Below, in pieces: positions 14,445-21,832 of a stretch of DNA of 24,709 bases (positions are counted from its first letter, which is position 1; each line of letters opens with the position of its first letter). The DNA is from Saccharofermentans sp. Its GTDB lineage: Bacteria > Bacillota_A > Clostridia > Saccharofermentanales > Saccharofermentanaceae. Position numbers and translations under genes: made by a program. The notes beneath the pieces were generated by a model, which was given only the letters and a program-made list of their open reading frames with translations, was not told the origin of the DNA and searched no databases. Location of the stretch: positions 1 to 24,709 of the forward strand of contig JAILHX010000006.1 of NCBI GenBank assembly GCA_024695565.1, read 5' to 3'.

Positions 14445-14445
14445 C

Positions 14446-14548
14446 GTACCTGCAGGAGAACCGTACTCGGCAGGCGTAACGTACCAGCAGAAGAACCGCA
14501 CCTGCAGAAGAACAGTACCAGCAGGAGAACCGTACTTGCAGGAGAACT
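14446..14548. repeat. 17-bp tandem repeat array, six units
   Basis: Six head-to-tail units start at 14446, 14463, 14481, 14498, 14515 and 14532; five are 17 bp and one 18 bp. Consensus is GTACCTGCAGGAGAACC, with A/T and A/G variation in the middle. The period is not a multiple of three, so it is not selected as protein repeats. It ends 10 bp past the stop of the lipoprotein gene (14559), in what would be that gene's 3' untranslated region. Together with the operators and hairpins it accounts for the gene-free stretch 14218-14558. Confidence 0.88.
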
Positions 14549-14558
14549 GGCAGTCCTC

Positions 14559-15263
14559 TCAGCAGATCTCCATCGTCTCCAGGTCGAAGCACGTTATGGA
14601 TCCTGATCCGTAGAACTGGCTGTCCTGAGAATACATGACGCAGCCGGCGACGCCGGGATGGCCGTCAGGCGTAACAAAAGGTGTGATCGTGTCGTAACTG
14701 ATGGAAGCAACGCTCGCGTCGAGATCGAAAGACGACTTGCCGTCACAGAAGCTCTTGTAGACCTCGGCAGTCCTGTCGAAAAGCTGAGTTTCAGTCAGGC
14801 CCAAAGCCGCTGTTACGTCTGCGTCTTCCATTGCTTTCAGCGTATCGAGATCATAATTGCAGATCTCGGTGGTATAGTAGTCTTCGCCGATATAACTGGC
14901 ATAGATTATGATGGATACGACGTTGTCTTTGACGCCCCACTTATAGGAAATCTGATAGCCGTAGACATAGTCGTCCTCTTTTTCCATCGGATATTCGCTC
15001 TGGATGTGGCGGAGCAGCGCATCGTTTATCTCGATCGCTTCCTTGCCGTCAACGAAGAGCTTGGGATATCTGCTCGTATAATCTCCGGTGGGATCACTGA
15101 GAGTCAGATAGGTATAATCCTCGACTTTGACCTTATGCTCAGTAATATTTTCCTCAGCCTCAGTAGCCTTAGCCTGACCTGCCGGAGTGCCCTGATTGGA
15201 GGTGCAGCCGGCAAACAAAAGTGACAGGCAGAGTACTGCTGATACTATTGCTTCTTTCTTCAT
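14559..15263 (-). CDS. Lipoprotein with a DUF3298/RsiV-like domain
   Basis: A 234-residue lipoprotein with signal peptide 1-19, lipobox LFAGC and Cys20, then a low-complexity linker (about 21-45). The rest resembles the beta-rich DUF3298 fold of RsiV-type proteins: the YPKLFVDGKEAIEINDALL segment, paired strands YQISYKWGVKDNVVSIIIYASYIG, NYDLDTLKAM, a helix with AEVYKSF, and a terminal FVTPDGHPGVAGCV. Such domains occur in the extracellular part of anti-sigma factors and in free lipoproteins. It is therefore probably surface-exposed, with unknown ligand. Start ATG at 15263 has GGGGAGAA upstream. It lies downstream of the ECF sigma/anti-sigma pair, with a hairpin in between. Confidence 0.75.
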   Translation of the reverse strand: MKKEAIVSAVLCLSLLFAGCTSNQGTPAGQAKATEAEENITEHKVKVEDYTYLTLSDPTGDYTSRYPKLFVDGKEAIEINDALLRHIQSEYPMEKEDDYVYGYQISYKWGVKDNVVSIIIYASYIGEDYYTTEICNYDLDTLKAMEDADVTAALGLTETQLFDRTAEVYKSFCDGKSSFDLDASVASISYDTITPFVTPDGHPGVAGCVMYSQDSQFYGSGSITCFDLETMEIC

Positions 15264-15371
15264 TTTCTATTCTCCCCATAACTTTTCATAAATATCCCCG
15301 AATAATGGATTGTCTAAATTTTAGGAGTGCAATACATCAAATCAGCATCATTTAAATTTCAATATTGAGAA

Positions 15372-15400
15372 CACCACCTTATAAAAGCTATAAGGTGGTG
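15372..15400. terminator. Perfect hairpin after the ECF sigma operon
   Basis: Arms CACCACCTTAT (15372-15382) and ATAAGGTGGTG (15390-15400) are perfect 11-bp complements around a 7-nt loop. Neither side has a strong T-run (minus side TTCTC, plus side CCTCTG), so it may be a weak terminator, a transcript-stabilising hairpin or an operator. Confidence 0.6.
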
Positions 15401-15422
15401 CCTCTGTAGTGCTTCATATTAT

Positions 15423-15494
15423 CCCCGTTTGCGGCAGGTCTTGTTTTCGGGCATGCGAAAAAAATTAACCCCGTTTGCGGCAAGTCATCTTTTC
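15423..15494. repeat. 46-bp-spaced direct repeat
   Basis: A 26-bp sequence beginning CCCCGTTTGCGGCA occurs at 15423-15448 and 15469-15494 with three differences. The sequence after the first copy (CGGGCATGCGAAAAAAATT) partly recurs after the second. It lies just after the stop codon of the anti-sigma-like gene. Confidence 0.75.
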
Positions 15495-15512
15495 ACACGC
15501 CCTCGAAAAACA

Positions 15513-16508
15513 TCATCCCGTATATACCACGCCGTTGATCTCGACGCCGCTTATGTTATCCACATTAAGAACGGTTCCAAATCCGATGGTGAAGTTGCCG
15601 CTTCCGTACGCACCTGTTATCGTGATGCCGTTCACGACACCGGTCCCAAATCCGGCTGCTGAAGAAAGATTGCCTTCAGACAGGATCTCGGTGCGTCCGC
15701 CGTCAGTCGCAATTACTGCAAAGTCACTTACTTCTTCTCCCGGTATCTCATCACCTTCAGGGTATTCCCAGCTCTTACCCAGCTGGCTTACGCCGTAGGG
15801 ATTAAGTGTGATCTCGGTGCCGTCTTCAGCGCGGAGTGTTTTGGTCTGGACATTGGGTTCTGTCAGCAGGTCAAAACAGATGCCCTCGTAATATGTGTAA
15901 TCTTCAACAACTTCATTGCCGTAACCGTCTGTCTCGCCGGTCTCAACGTATTCGAAGAACACGACTCTTATCGGGCGTGAAGCATCGACATAAGAATTGT
16001 TCACAGGGTATGAGAACTGGATCGAGATCTGATCTTCACTGAGCGCATCTCCAAAAGCACTTTCGGAGCCGCCTCCGACAGGATATATCCACTCTCCCGT
16101 ATCAGCGTAAACGAGCTTAGTATTAATGGACTGCAGGTGTTCCCTGGCTTCGTCCGTCAAAGCAGTCACGGTATAGACACCCTGCGTGAAATTTCCGTCG
16201 CACATCTCAACGTCTACCGTAAGTTCATAACTGCCGTTGTTGACGGTGAATCCGTTTGCCAGGAGGCTTTCTTCAAGCATCTGCACGCCTTCTTCGGAAT
16301 AGTAGATGCTGACTTTGTCGCGGTGCGTGATCTGCGCGACGGCAAATACTCCTATAGGTACCATGACTGCCACTAGAGCTGCGGCGGCGATTCCGATGCT
16401 GAGCTTTCTTCTCCGGTTCAGATCATAGACTTTAGCAGTGTTCTGATACTCAGCTACGTAACGCTCATCGATACCGTTTGTTATATTCATGAATTCTTTT
16501 TCGTTCAT
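15513..16508 (-). CDS. Probable anti-sigma factor, single-pass membrane protein
   Basis: A 331-residue protein with a short cytoplasmic N-terminus (1-34), one membrane helix (about 35-60) and a large beta-rich extracellular part. The layout and the 4-bp overlap with the ECF sigma gene match anti-sigma proteins of the DUF4179-type in clostridia, where the N-terminus binds the sigma factor. No zinc-binding HxxxCxxC anti-sigma motif is present. The extracellular region is acidic and Gly/Val rich, and residues about 280-331 form a repetitive beta segment (GFGTGVVNGITITG, NFTIGFGTVLNV). Start ATG at 16508 with GGAAGGAA upstream. The inducing signal is unknown. Confidence 0.72.
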   Translation of the reverse strand: MNEKEFMNITNGIDERYVAEYQNTAKVYDLNRRRKLSIGIAAAALVAVMVPIGVFAVAQITHRDKVSIYYSEEGVQMLEESLLANGFTVNNGSYELTVDVEMCDGNFTQGVYTVTALTDEAREHLQSINTKLVYADTGEWIYPVGGGSESAFGDALSEDQISIQFSYPVNNSYVDASRPIRVVFFEYVETGETDGYGNEVVEDYTYYEGICFDLLTEPNVQTKTLRAEDGTEITLNPYGVSQLGKSWEYPEGDEIPGEEVSDFAVIATDGGRTEILSEGNLSSAAGFGTGVVNGITITGAYGSGNFTIGFGTVLNVDNISGVEINGVVYTG

Positions 16509-17059
16509 ATGATTCCTTCCTTTCCGTTGATGTATTTCCTTAGGCTTTCTCTCATACGGTGCAGCATGGTCTTGACCTTGCTCTGTGAGAATCCTGTCCG
16601 CCTGGCGATATCCGCGACCGGTTCGTTGTACCAGTACCGCCCCAGAAAGACTGCGCGCTTGTCCTTTGGCAGCGTTGCAAGAAACTCATTGATGCACCGG
16701 GATATTTCTTCGCTTCGTTCGTCAGTAATACTGCTGCTGTCTGGAATGCACTCATTCATCTCTTGTGTCAGCTCCACGAGCTGTGCCGAGCGCTTCTGTG
16801 CCGAATTTTTCTTAATAACGTCAAGAGCTGCATTGCGGCAAAGGGCTGCGAGATAAGCAAACAGATTATCCGGACGGTTTGGCGGGATCGTATCCCAGGC
16901 GCGGGCATATGTGTCATTGACGCATTCTTCCGCATCTCTCTGATCTGAGAGAAAGCGCATTGCAAACCTAAGTAACCGACCGTTGTAGCTTCTCATCGTC
17001 TCGCTGATTGCTTCTTCGTCCCTGGCGAAATACAGGTCGATTATTCCTTTATCCTCCAA
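16505..17059 (-). CDS. ECF-family RNA polymerase sigma factor
   Basis: A 184-residue sigma-70 ECF factor. Region 2 covers about 20-85, with YNGRLLRFAMRFLSDQRDAEECVNDTYARAWDTIPPN, the typical D-A-E-E/D-x-x-x-x-T/V-x-x-x-A/V core-binding signature. Region 4 covers about 125-178, with LPKDKRAVFLGRYWYNEPVADIARRTGFSQSKVKTMLHR, a helix-turn-helix for -35 recognition. The start is TTG at 17059 with a strong AGGAGG 10 nt upstream; no better start is seen. The upstream region has TGTAAC followed at about 17 bp by CTAC on the minus strand, which might be a self-recognised ECF promoter (weak evidence). Confidence 0.93.
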   Translation of the reverse strand: MEDKGIIDLYFARDEEAISETMRSYNGRLLRFAMRFLSDQRDAEECVNDTYARAWDTIPPNRPDNLFAYLAALCRNAALDVIKKNSAQKRSAQLVELTQEMNECIPDSSSITDERSEEISRCINEFLATLPKDKRAVFLGRYWYNEPVADIARRTGFSQSKVKTMLHRMRESLRKYINGKEGII

Positions 17060-17126
17060 TTCGTTATGGCCTCCTTTTGTTCTTTCCCTATAAGTAGATT
17101 TTTACATCAAAATGGTTACATGAAAA

Positions 17127-17135
17127 TGCTATAAT
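17127..17135 (+). promoter_or_regulatory. Extended -10 promoter of the DMT exporter gene
   Basis: TGCTATAAT on the plus strand, about 22 bp before the ATG at 17158, with GGGAGGAA as ribosome site at about 17145-17152. No clear -35. Confidence 0.65.
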
Positions 17136-17157
17136 CGCTCTTGCGGGAGGAATATCA

Positions 17158-18042
17158 ATGGATAAGAAGAGCTTTTTGGGCGACATTCTCATAATCATCG
17201 CAGGTTTATTCTGGGGCAGCATGGGAATCTTTGTCCGCCACTTAAACGGCCTCGGATTTACTTCGATCCAGGTTGCCTGCTTAAGACTTACCATGGCAGG
17301 AGTCATCTTTGCATTGATCCTTCTTATCAAGGACCCCAAAGGCTTCAAGATCAAGCTGAAGGATATCCCGCTGTTCCTTGCGCTCGGCCTTGTGAGCATA
17401 CTCTTTTTCACATGCTGCTACTTTACCGCGATCAGGCTCATGACAATGTCCACGGCAGCTATCCTGCTTTACACCTCTCCGATCTGGGTCATGATCCTCG
17501 CGATAATCTTCCTCAAGGAAAAGATCACTTTGAACAAGATCATCGCTCTCGTTCTCGCCTTCATCGGATGCGTTCTGGTGTCAGGCTTCGGAGGCAAGAT
17601 CTCCGTTGTCGGAATCCTGGTGGGCTTGGGCTCAGGCCTAGGTTATGGCCTTTACAGCATCTTCGGAACTTTTGCCCTTCGTAAATACTCACCTTACACG
17701 GTGACCACATATACGTTTCTTATTGCAGGCCTCGGCTCCATCTTTGTGGCAAATCCCGCAGATCTTGCTGACAAGATCTCGAAAACAGAGAGCCTTCCGG
17801 GCCTTCTGGGTTTTGTGCTCCTTACTTCAGTGGTAACTGCGGTCATCCCGTTCCTTCTTTACACACTGGGGCTGAACAGGACCTCTGCAGGAAAGGCAGC
17901 AGTCCTCGCAACCGTGGAACCCGCGGCTGCAACTTTATTCGGCTTCTTTGTTATGGGTGAGATGATAGGACCTGTCGCGATCTGCGGGATCTTACTGGTA
18001 TTTGCTGCAATAATCGTGCTGAGCATTCAGCGGAAAAAATAA
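17158..18042 (+). CDS. EamA/DMT-superfamily transporter
   Basis: A 294-residue protein with ten predicted membrane helices in two EamA repeats (about 8-140 and 150-290). The first opens with GDILIIIAGLFWGSMGIFVRHL and includes the typical TAAILLYTSPIWVMILAIIFLKEK; the second contains GLGYGLYSIFGTFALRKY and TVEPAAATLFGFFVMGE, the usual helix-9/10 region with the conserved Glu-Pro. Members export amino acids, nucleotide precursors or other metabolites; the substrate cannot be predicted. It is the only complete plus-strand gene here and is divergent from the sigma gene. Its 3' end is only 17 bp from the convergent ABM gene. Confidence 0.94.
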   Translation: MDKKSFLGDILIIIAGLFWGSMGIFVRHLNGLGFTSIQVACLRLTMAGVIFALILLIKDPKGFKIKLKDIPLFLALGLVSILFFTCCYFTAIRLMTMSTAAILLYTSPIWVMILAIIFLKEKITLNKIIALVLAFIGCVLVSGFGGKISVVGILVGLGSGLGYGLYSIFGTFALRKYSPYTVTTYTFLIAGLGSIFVANPADLADKISKTESLPGLLGFVLLTSVVTAVIPFLLYTLGLNRTSAGKAAVLATVEPAAATLFGFFVMGEMIGPVAICGILLVFAAIIVLSIQRKK

Positions 18043-18043
18043 T

Positions 18044-18061
18044 GGGTCTGACCCGTTTTTT
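18044..18061. terminator. Short bidirectional terminator between convergent genes
   Basis: GGGTCTGACCC (18044-18054) is a perfect 5-bp-arm palindrome followed on the plus strand by GTTTTTT and on the minus strand by ATTATTTTTT. The stem is short, but the T-runs on both sides and the convergent layout support termination. The related GGGGTCTGACCCC occurs at 22917-22929. Confidence 0.55.
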
Positions 18062-18380
18062 ACTCCCTGATAAACTTTTTATCCGCTTCGTATTCATCAC
18101 TGACAAAACGCTCGACTGTCATGTGAAGATCGTATTTCTCGCGCAGCGCAGCAAGCTGCTTCATCATGGGAGATGCATGATGCTCATCTATGGCAGCCTG
18201 ATCTGTCCATGAATCGATCAGCAGCACGGTCTCGGGATCATCAAGAGGAACAAAATACTGATATCTCAGATTGCCTTTCTCGCTGCGGATAGCATCAGCT
18301 ATTCCGGACCGTTCCATCTCTTCGGCAAATGCTCTTGCGCTTCCGTTCTGACCTTTGTAATACAGATTAACTGTAATCAT
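18060..18380 (-). CDS. Antibiotic biosynthesis monooxygenase (ABM) domain protein
   Basis: A 106-residue protein forming a single ferredoxin-like ABM domain: strand ITVNLYYKGQ, helix SARAFAEEMERSGIADAI, paired strands NLRYQYFVPLDDPETVLLIDSWTD, helix QAAIDEHHASPMMKQLAALREKY and final strand MTVERF. The W at about residue 58 and H-H-A-S-P are typical. Such small enzymes act as dimers, oxidising quinol-like compounds or degrading reactive metabolites, often without cofactor. I choose ATG at 18380 with CAGGAAAA upstream, 29 bp after the DUF4097-type gene; an in-frame TTG at 18398 falls within that ribosome site. Confidence 0.88.
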   Translation of the reverse strand: MITVNLYYKGQNGSARAFAEEMERSGIADAIRSEKGNLRYQYFVPLDDPETVLLIDSWTDQAAIDEHHASPMMKQLAALREKYDLHMTVERFVSDEYEADKKFIRE

Positions 18381-18409
18381 ATAATTGTTTTCCTGCAAAA
18401 GCTTTGCTG

Positions 18410-19045
18410 TCAGTTGACCGATACGTTTCCGTTCTTAACATTGATCCTTATATAATCCGGATATTCTTCGCCTCTTACGATCGAGATATTCTGTCCCGAA
18501 GAACACTCTTCATTGATCTTAATGCTGCCGGTCTTTACCCTGCATTCAATATTGTAGCGGCCTAAGTCCTCGATAGCATCCAGCATAACGTTTCCGGAAT
18601 TTACACTTATCACCGTCTGATTGAGATTCGTGTTGCTGATATTGGTATTGCCGGCCTTGGTGTTGATCTCAGCCTTAAGGAAAGTGCTGCATCTGATGGT
18701 GACATTTCCCGCATCGATAACCTCCGAGAACCAGTCCGCCGTAATGCCGTTCACGCTGACATCCCCGGCCTTGAGAATGATATCAAGGTAATTGAGGATA
18801 GTATCTTTGCCGACCGTGACAGTGAGCCTGGGCTTATTTACTGCCATTATGCCGCTCCCGAAAATACTCACCGGCTTCTGTTTAACTGTAAGCGTGCCTT
18901 CAGCAAACACCGCATCAGGCTCAAGGTCCTTGGGACCCGTGTAACTGATACCCTTAAGGCCGCTGCCTTCTTCAGCAACAACACTTACGGAGCATGCCTT
19001 AAGATCCAGCTTAACTGACTTTATCTCACCACTAAAGTTATCCAT
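18410..19045 (-). CDS. DUF4097-type beta-helix protein
   Basis: A 211-residue protein without signal peptide or membrane helix. It consists of repeated beta strands with recurrent D/S-G-D/N-V patterns (KAGDVSVNGI, DAGNVTIRCS, KAGNTNISNT, NSGNVMLDAI, KTGSIKINEE, KNGNVSVN), each about 20 residues apart, as expected for the right-handed beta-helix of DUF4097/adhesin-like proteins. Biochemical function of this family is unknown. Start ATG at 19045 has AGGGAGC upstream. It lies between the zinc-ribbon protein and the ABM gene, with a palindrome at 19084-19100 in its leader. Confidence 0.8.
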   Translation of the reverse strand: MDNFSGEIKSVKLDLKACSVSVVAEEGSGLKGISYTGPKDLEPDAVFAEGTLTVKQKPVSIFGSGIMAVNKPRLTVTVGKDTILNYLDIILKAGDVSVNGITADWFSEVIDAGNVTIRCSTFLKAEINTKAGNTNISNTNLNQTVISVNSGNVMLDAIEDLGRYNIECRVKTGSIKINEECSSGQNISIVRGEEYPDYIRINVKNGNVSVN

Positions 19046-19083
19046 TTTAATGCTCCCTATTCTATTAATGGATATGACCCCAT

Positions 19084-19100
19084 AATTATCTGAGATAATT
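19084..19100. repeat. Perfect 17-bp palindrome upstream of the DUF4097-type gene
   Basis: AATTATCT-G-AGATAATT is perfectly symmetric around one base. It lies about 40 bp before the gene start, contains GATAAT on the minus strand, and lacks a T-run. It is a likely operator rather than a terminator. Confidence 0.55.
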
Positions 19101-19122
19101 CCATCGCCGTTTGCTTGAATGA

Positions 19123-20319
19123 TTAAACGATTGCGTAACCCTGACTGCTCTGGAAAGTAACATGTGTAACGTTCCTTCCTACTACAACCTCCATGGTAAC
19201 GATCTCGTCAGGATGGAAAGTCAGTGCTTTCGAGTAGGTCGAATATCTGGAAGATACAGCTGTGAATCCGGGGCCGCGGTCAACCCTGTATTGAATGACA
19301 ATCTGGCCGGGATGGTAGACGATCTGACGGTTGACACCTGGCTTTGCAAAACGGTTCGGAGTGACCTTGCCGTTATTCAGAATAACTACCGAAGGTTCGC
19401 TGCTGGTTCCGTTGCAGGTTACAAACAACAAAGCCTTTCCTTCAGGAGGTGTCTGAGGAGTCATGAAACTTGTGGCAGACATTATGTTTTCTGCTGTATC
19501 AGGCTGACCTGAAGTCATGCTCTGATATCCTGAAGTATTTACTATTGCTGCTCTCTCTTGAACCGGGATAGTCCTTGGCTTTTCTTTGACCTGTTTACGG
19601 TAGATGTTTACAGCATCCTTGATGTTATCTGCCTCACCGGAGATAACGATATTGGAAAGCTTCTTTATCGTCATTGGACTGGTCTCAGCAAGTGATAACT
19701 CACATCTGCCATATTCACGGTAGTAAGCTTCCAACTCATTTTTAGACTTTTCCAGTCTCTCCTGCTTCTCACGGATCTCACCGTCTCTTAATTGATATTG
19801 TCTCGATGAGTAATCCTTGTAGCGCTTTCTTCCATTGACCTCCAATATAATGCCTGTAACAAGAAATGCGAGGTAAACAGCAACAATGATTATACCTATA
19901 AGATAGTCCTGTTCTGTAATAAAACCGACACCCATCAGGGCCACGTACAAGCCCGGAGAAATAGCGGCGCCGATCATGATCCTTCCTATGATCTTAAAAA
20001 CCTTTCCATCAGAGCCTTCGACTGCAGGCAAAACTTCTTGTGACAGTTGTTCTATCTGCTCAGGAATCTTCTCGAGATCAATATACTGGGGCTGCTTCTT
20101 GTGGAAGTAGTCATACATCCTGTCTAATTCATCAAGCGTGGCATTACGGGTATCGTCCTTTTGCTCTGCCACAGCCGGCTGCGCTACTATCGGCGCAGGT
20201 TCTGCCACTGCCGCCGGGGCCGCTGCAGCCACCGGTTCAAAGTTGGTTGGAGCGCCGCACTTCTTACAGAATCTGTCATCATCACTTAATTGGGTACCAC
20301 ATTTTGAACAAAAAGGCAT
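19123..20319 (-). CDS. Zinc-ribbon membrane protein of unknown function
   Basis: A 398-residue protein. The N-terminal zinc ribbon has CxxC pairs at Cys4/Cys7 and Cys18/Cys21, followed by an Ala/Pro-rich linker (about 28-52), an acidic amphipathic region, two membrane helices (about 111-133 and 140-160), a coiled coil (about 172-205), and a beta-rich C-terminal domain (about 285-398). Proteins with a zinc-ribbon_2 ahead of membrane helices are common and mostly uncharacterised in Bacillota. The C-terminal domain, facing the same side as the ribbon if two helices are right, is not one I recognise. Start ATG at 20319 has GCGGAGGT upstream. Confidence 0.8.
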   Translation of the reverse strand: MPFCSKCGTQLSDDDRFCKKCGAPTNFEPVAAAAPAAVAEPAPIVAQPAVAEQKDDTRNATLDELDRMYDYFHKKQPQYIDLEKIPEQIEQLSQEVLPAVEGSDGKVFKIIGRIMIGAAISPGLYVALMGVGFITEQDYLIGIIIVAVYLAFLVTGIILEVNGRKRYKDYSSRQYQLRDGEIREKQERLEKSKNELEAYYREYGRCELSLAETSPMTIKKLSNIVISGEADNIKDAVNIYRKQVKEKPRTIPVQERAAIVNTSGYQSMTSGQPDTAENIMSATSFMTPQTPPEGKALLFVTCNGTSSEPSVVILNNGKVTPNRFAKPGVNRQIVYHPGQIVIQYRVDRGPGFTAVSSRYSTYSKALTFHPDEIVTMEVVVGRNVTHVTFQSSQGYAIV

Positions 20320-20383
20320 AATGAACCTCCGCTATAAAAGAATCCATAAGGACAGGACGTTTAGATTGTCCTTTATTAAGAAA

Positions 20384-20412
20384 AGTATAGCAGAGGTCAA
20401 GGTGATTGTTAA
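20384..20412 (-). promoter_or_regulatory. Promoter of the zinc-ribbon gene
   Basis: On the minus strand, -35 TTAACA (20407-20412) and extended -10 TGCTATACT (hexamer 20384-20389) are 17 bp apart. The -35 overlaps the stop codon of the upstream CPBP gene. The leader holds a hairpin with arms AAGGACA (20348-20354) and TGTCCTT (20367-20373). Confidence 0.72.
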
Positions 20413-21371
20413 ACGCTTTTGACATCTTGCGTGTGCGCAAAACCAATCTTTTGGGAAGATGATATGCGGAGCTGATATGCGATCAGAAGAGCGACAGCAG
20501 CTCCTAACACCGCAGTTGTAATAACGCTTGCTTCGATACCATACGCGCCGCCGTTTAAGATGTTTTCGCCGACGGAACTCATATTGAATACAGAGGCGGT
20601 GATCTCGTCGTTGCCGCTCAGATTGAGTCCCATAATGCTGTAAAGAATATAGTTCCATACCGAATGCAGTCCGCAGGCTGCCCAAATGCTCCTGAAGCGG
20701 ATCGTGAGAAGCGAGAAGACGAGCGATATCAGGATAAGATTGATGACTGCCGTTACCGCGATGGCGGGGCTGCTGAAGTCCATGTTAAAGATATGGGGAA
20801 TGGTAAAAAGGGCTGTGCTTACACCGACAGCAAGAGGAACAGATCTCTTCTGCAAGAGCTGCTGGACGATGCCTCTGCAGAGCACCTCTTCCATGGCGCC
20901 CTGGAAAACAAAGCCTCCGAACATGAGTGCGACCATTGCGGAGTCGATGTTTTCGAAAACACCGTTAAACCTGATCGAACCGGTAAGAACCGTCAAGCCG
21001 ACTGAGATCACCAGAAGGACCGCGCCGGCAATAGCTCCCGCGAAATAGCTTAAGGCAGGTTTTGCAAAGCCGAGTTCTGCCAGAGTTTTTCTCTGAAACA
21101 GTTTCCAGAGAAGAATGATTATTCCGATCATGATGCCGTATCCGAAGTAGGTGATCAGCGTGATCGTGTTATCTTCGAACATCTCGCCTTCTAACGGATT
21201 CTTGCCGCAGGCAAAGTGGACCGCGATGACAATGCCTTCACAGGCCAGTTCAGAAGCGAACTTGAACACCCAGAAGATCAGTATGACCTTGATGACATAC
21301 AATACCTTCGGCATATCGGTACGGCTGTTGAACGGGCTGATGTTCTTTATGAATTCTTTTATCTTGTTCAT
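20409..21371 (-). CDS. CPBP-family intramembrane metalloprotease
   Basis: A 320-residue polytopic membrane protein with about eight hydrophobic helices. The CPBP (CAAX protease and bacteriocin-processing) motifs are complete: motif 1 GAMEEVLCRG with Glu161, Glu162 and Arg166; motif 2 ALFTIPHIFN with His193; motif 3 GLHSVWNYI with His236. These residues form the intramembrane catalytic site in this family. Members process peptides, confer bacteriocin self-immunity or cut signalling proteins. I prefer ATG at 21371 with AAGGAG 8 nt upstream; an earlier ATG at 21395 lacks a ribosome site. The XRE regulator with a membrane tail lies 80 bp upstream, so the two probably form an operon. Confidence 0.92.
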   Translation of the reverse strand: MNKIKEFIKNISPFNSRTDMPKVLYVIKVILIFWVFKFASELACEGIVIAVHFACGKNPLEGEMFEDNTITLITYFGYGIMIGIIILLWKLFQRKTLAELGFAKPALSYFAGAIAGAVLLVISVGLTVLTGSIRFNGVFENIDSAMVALMFGGFVFQGAMEEVLCRGIVQQLLQKRSVPLAVGVSTALFTIPHIFNMDFSSPAIAVTAVINLILISLVFSLLTIRFRSIWAACGLHSVWNYILYSIMGLNLSGNDEITASVFNMSSVGENILNGGAYGIEASVITTAVLGAAVALLIAYQLRISSSQKIGFAHTQDVKSV

Positions 21372-21451
21372 GGGAAACTCCTTTTTTGAGCGCATTAAGA
21401 GAAGCGGCGTGGTGACACCGTTTTTATTTGTCAGACTATTTGGGGATCAGA

Positions 21452-21832
21452 TCAAGCGGGGAAGCCGTTGATGATGAAAAATACGATCATTGAGATTATG
21501 TCTATGGCCAGCAAAATGCCGAAGCCTATGAGGAACCACTTAAGGGCTGTTTTCGCGCGTTTGCCGTTCTTCTCGGTAAGGACTCTCTGATCGATAACGT
21601 CGGCCATTGTCTTATGATCATCTGTCTTGACCGGCTCGATTCCTTTAAGAAGATAATCAGTTGTAACTTCGAAAATATCGCTCATGATGACGATCTTATC
21701 AAGGTCAGGGGCTGCCTGTTCACTCTCCCACTTAGATACGGACTGCCGGGATACCCCGACCTTGTCAGCCAGTTCTTCCTGGGACATGCCTTTTGCTTTT
21801 CTTAGGCTCTGTATTCTGTCAGCAATTGTCAT
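21452..21832 (-). CDS. XRE-family HTH regulator with C-terminal membrane helix
   Basis: A 126-residue protein. Residues 6-60 are a Cro/C1-type helix-turn-helix ([49 protein letters not shown]), followed by TTDYLLKG, the common end of this domain. A charged linker (65-92) leads to one membrane helix (about 96-121), so the DNA-binding domain is tethered to the membrane. This architecture is widespread in clostridia beside membrane proteins. Start ATG at 21832 has CGGAGGTGG upstream. It likely controls itself and the CPBP protease; TTGACA at 21911-21916 on the minus strand may be the -35 of this operon, although its -10 is poor. Confidence 0.92.
   Translation of the reverse strand: MTIADRIQSLRKAKGMSQEELADKVGVSRQSVSKWESEQAAPDLDKIVIMSDIFEVTTDYLLKGIEPVKTDDHKTMADVIDQRVLTEKNGKRAKTALKWFLIGFGILLAIDIISMIVFFIINGFPA

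Noticed and set aside
14275..14613. Plus-strand open frame of 112 residues with repeated Ala-Gly-Glu-Pro-like segments
   Set aside because: It runs through hairpins and the 17-bp array and into the antisense of a clear lipoprotein gene; the repeat period is not a multiple of three.
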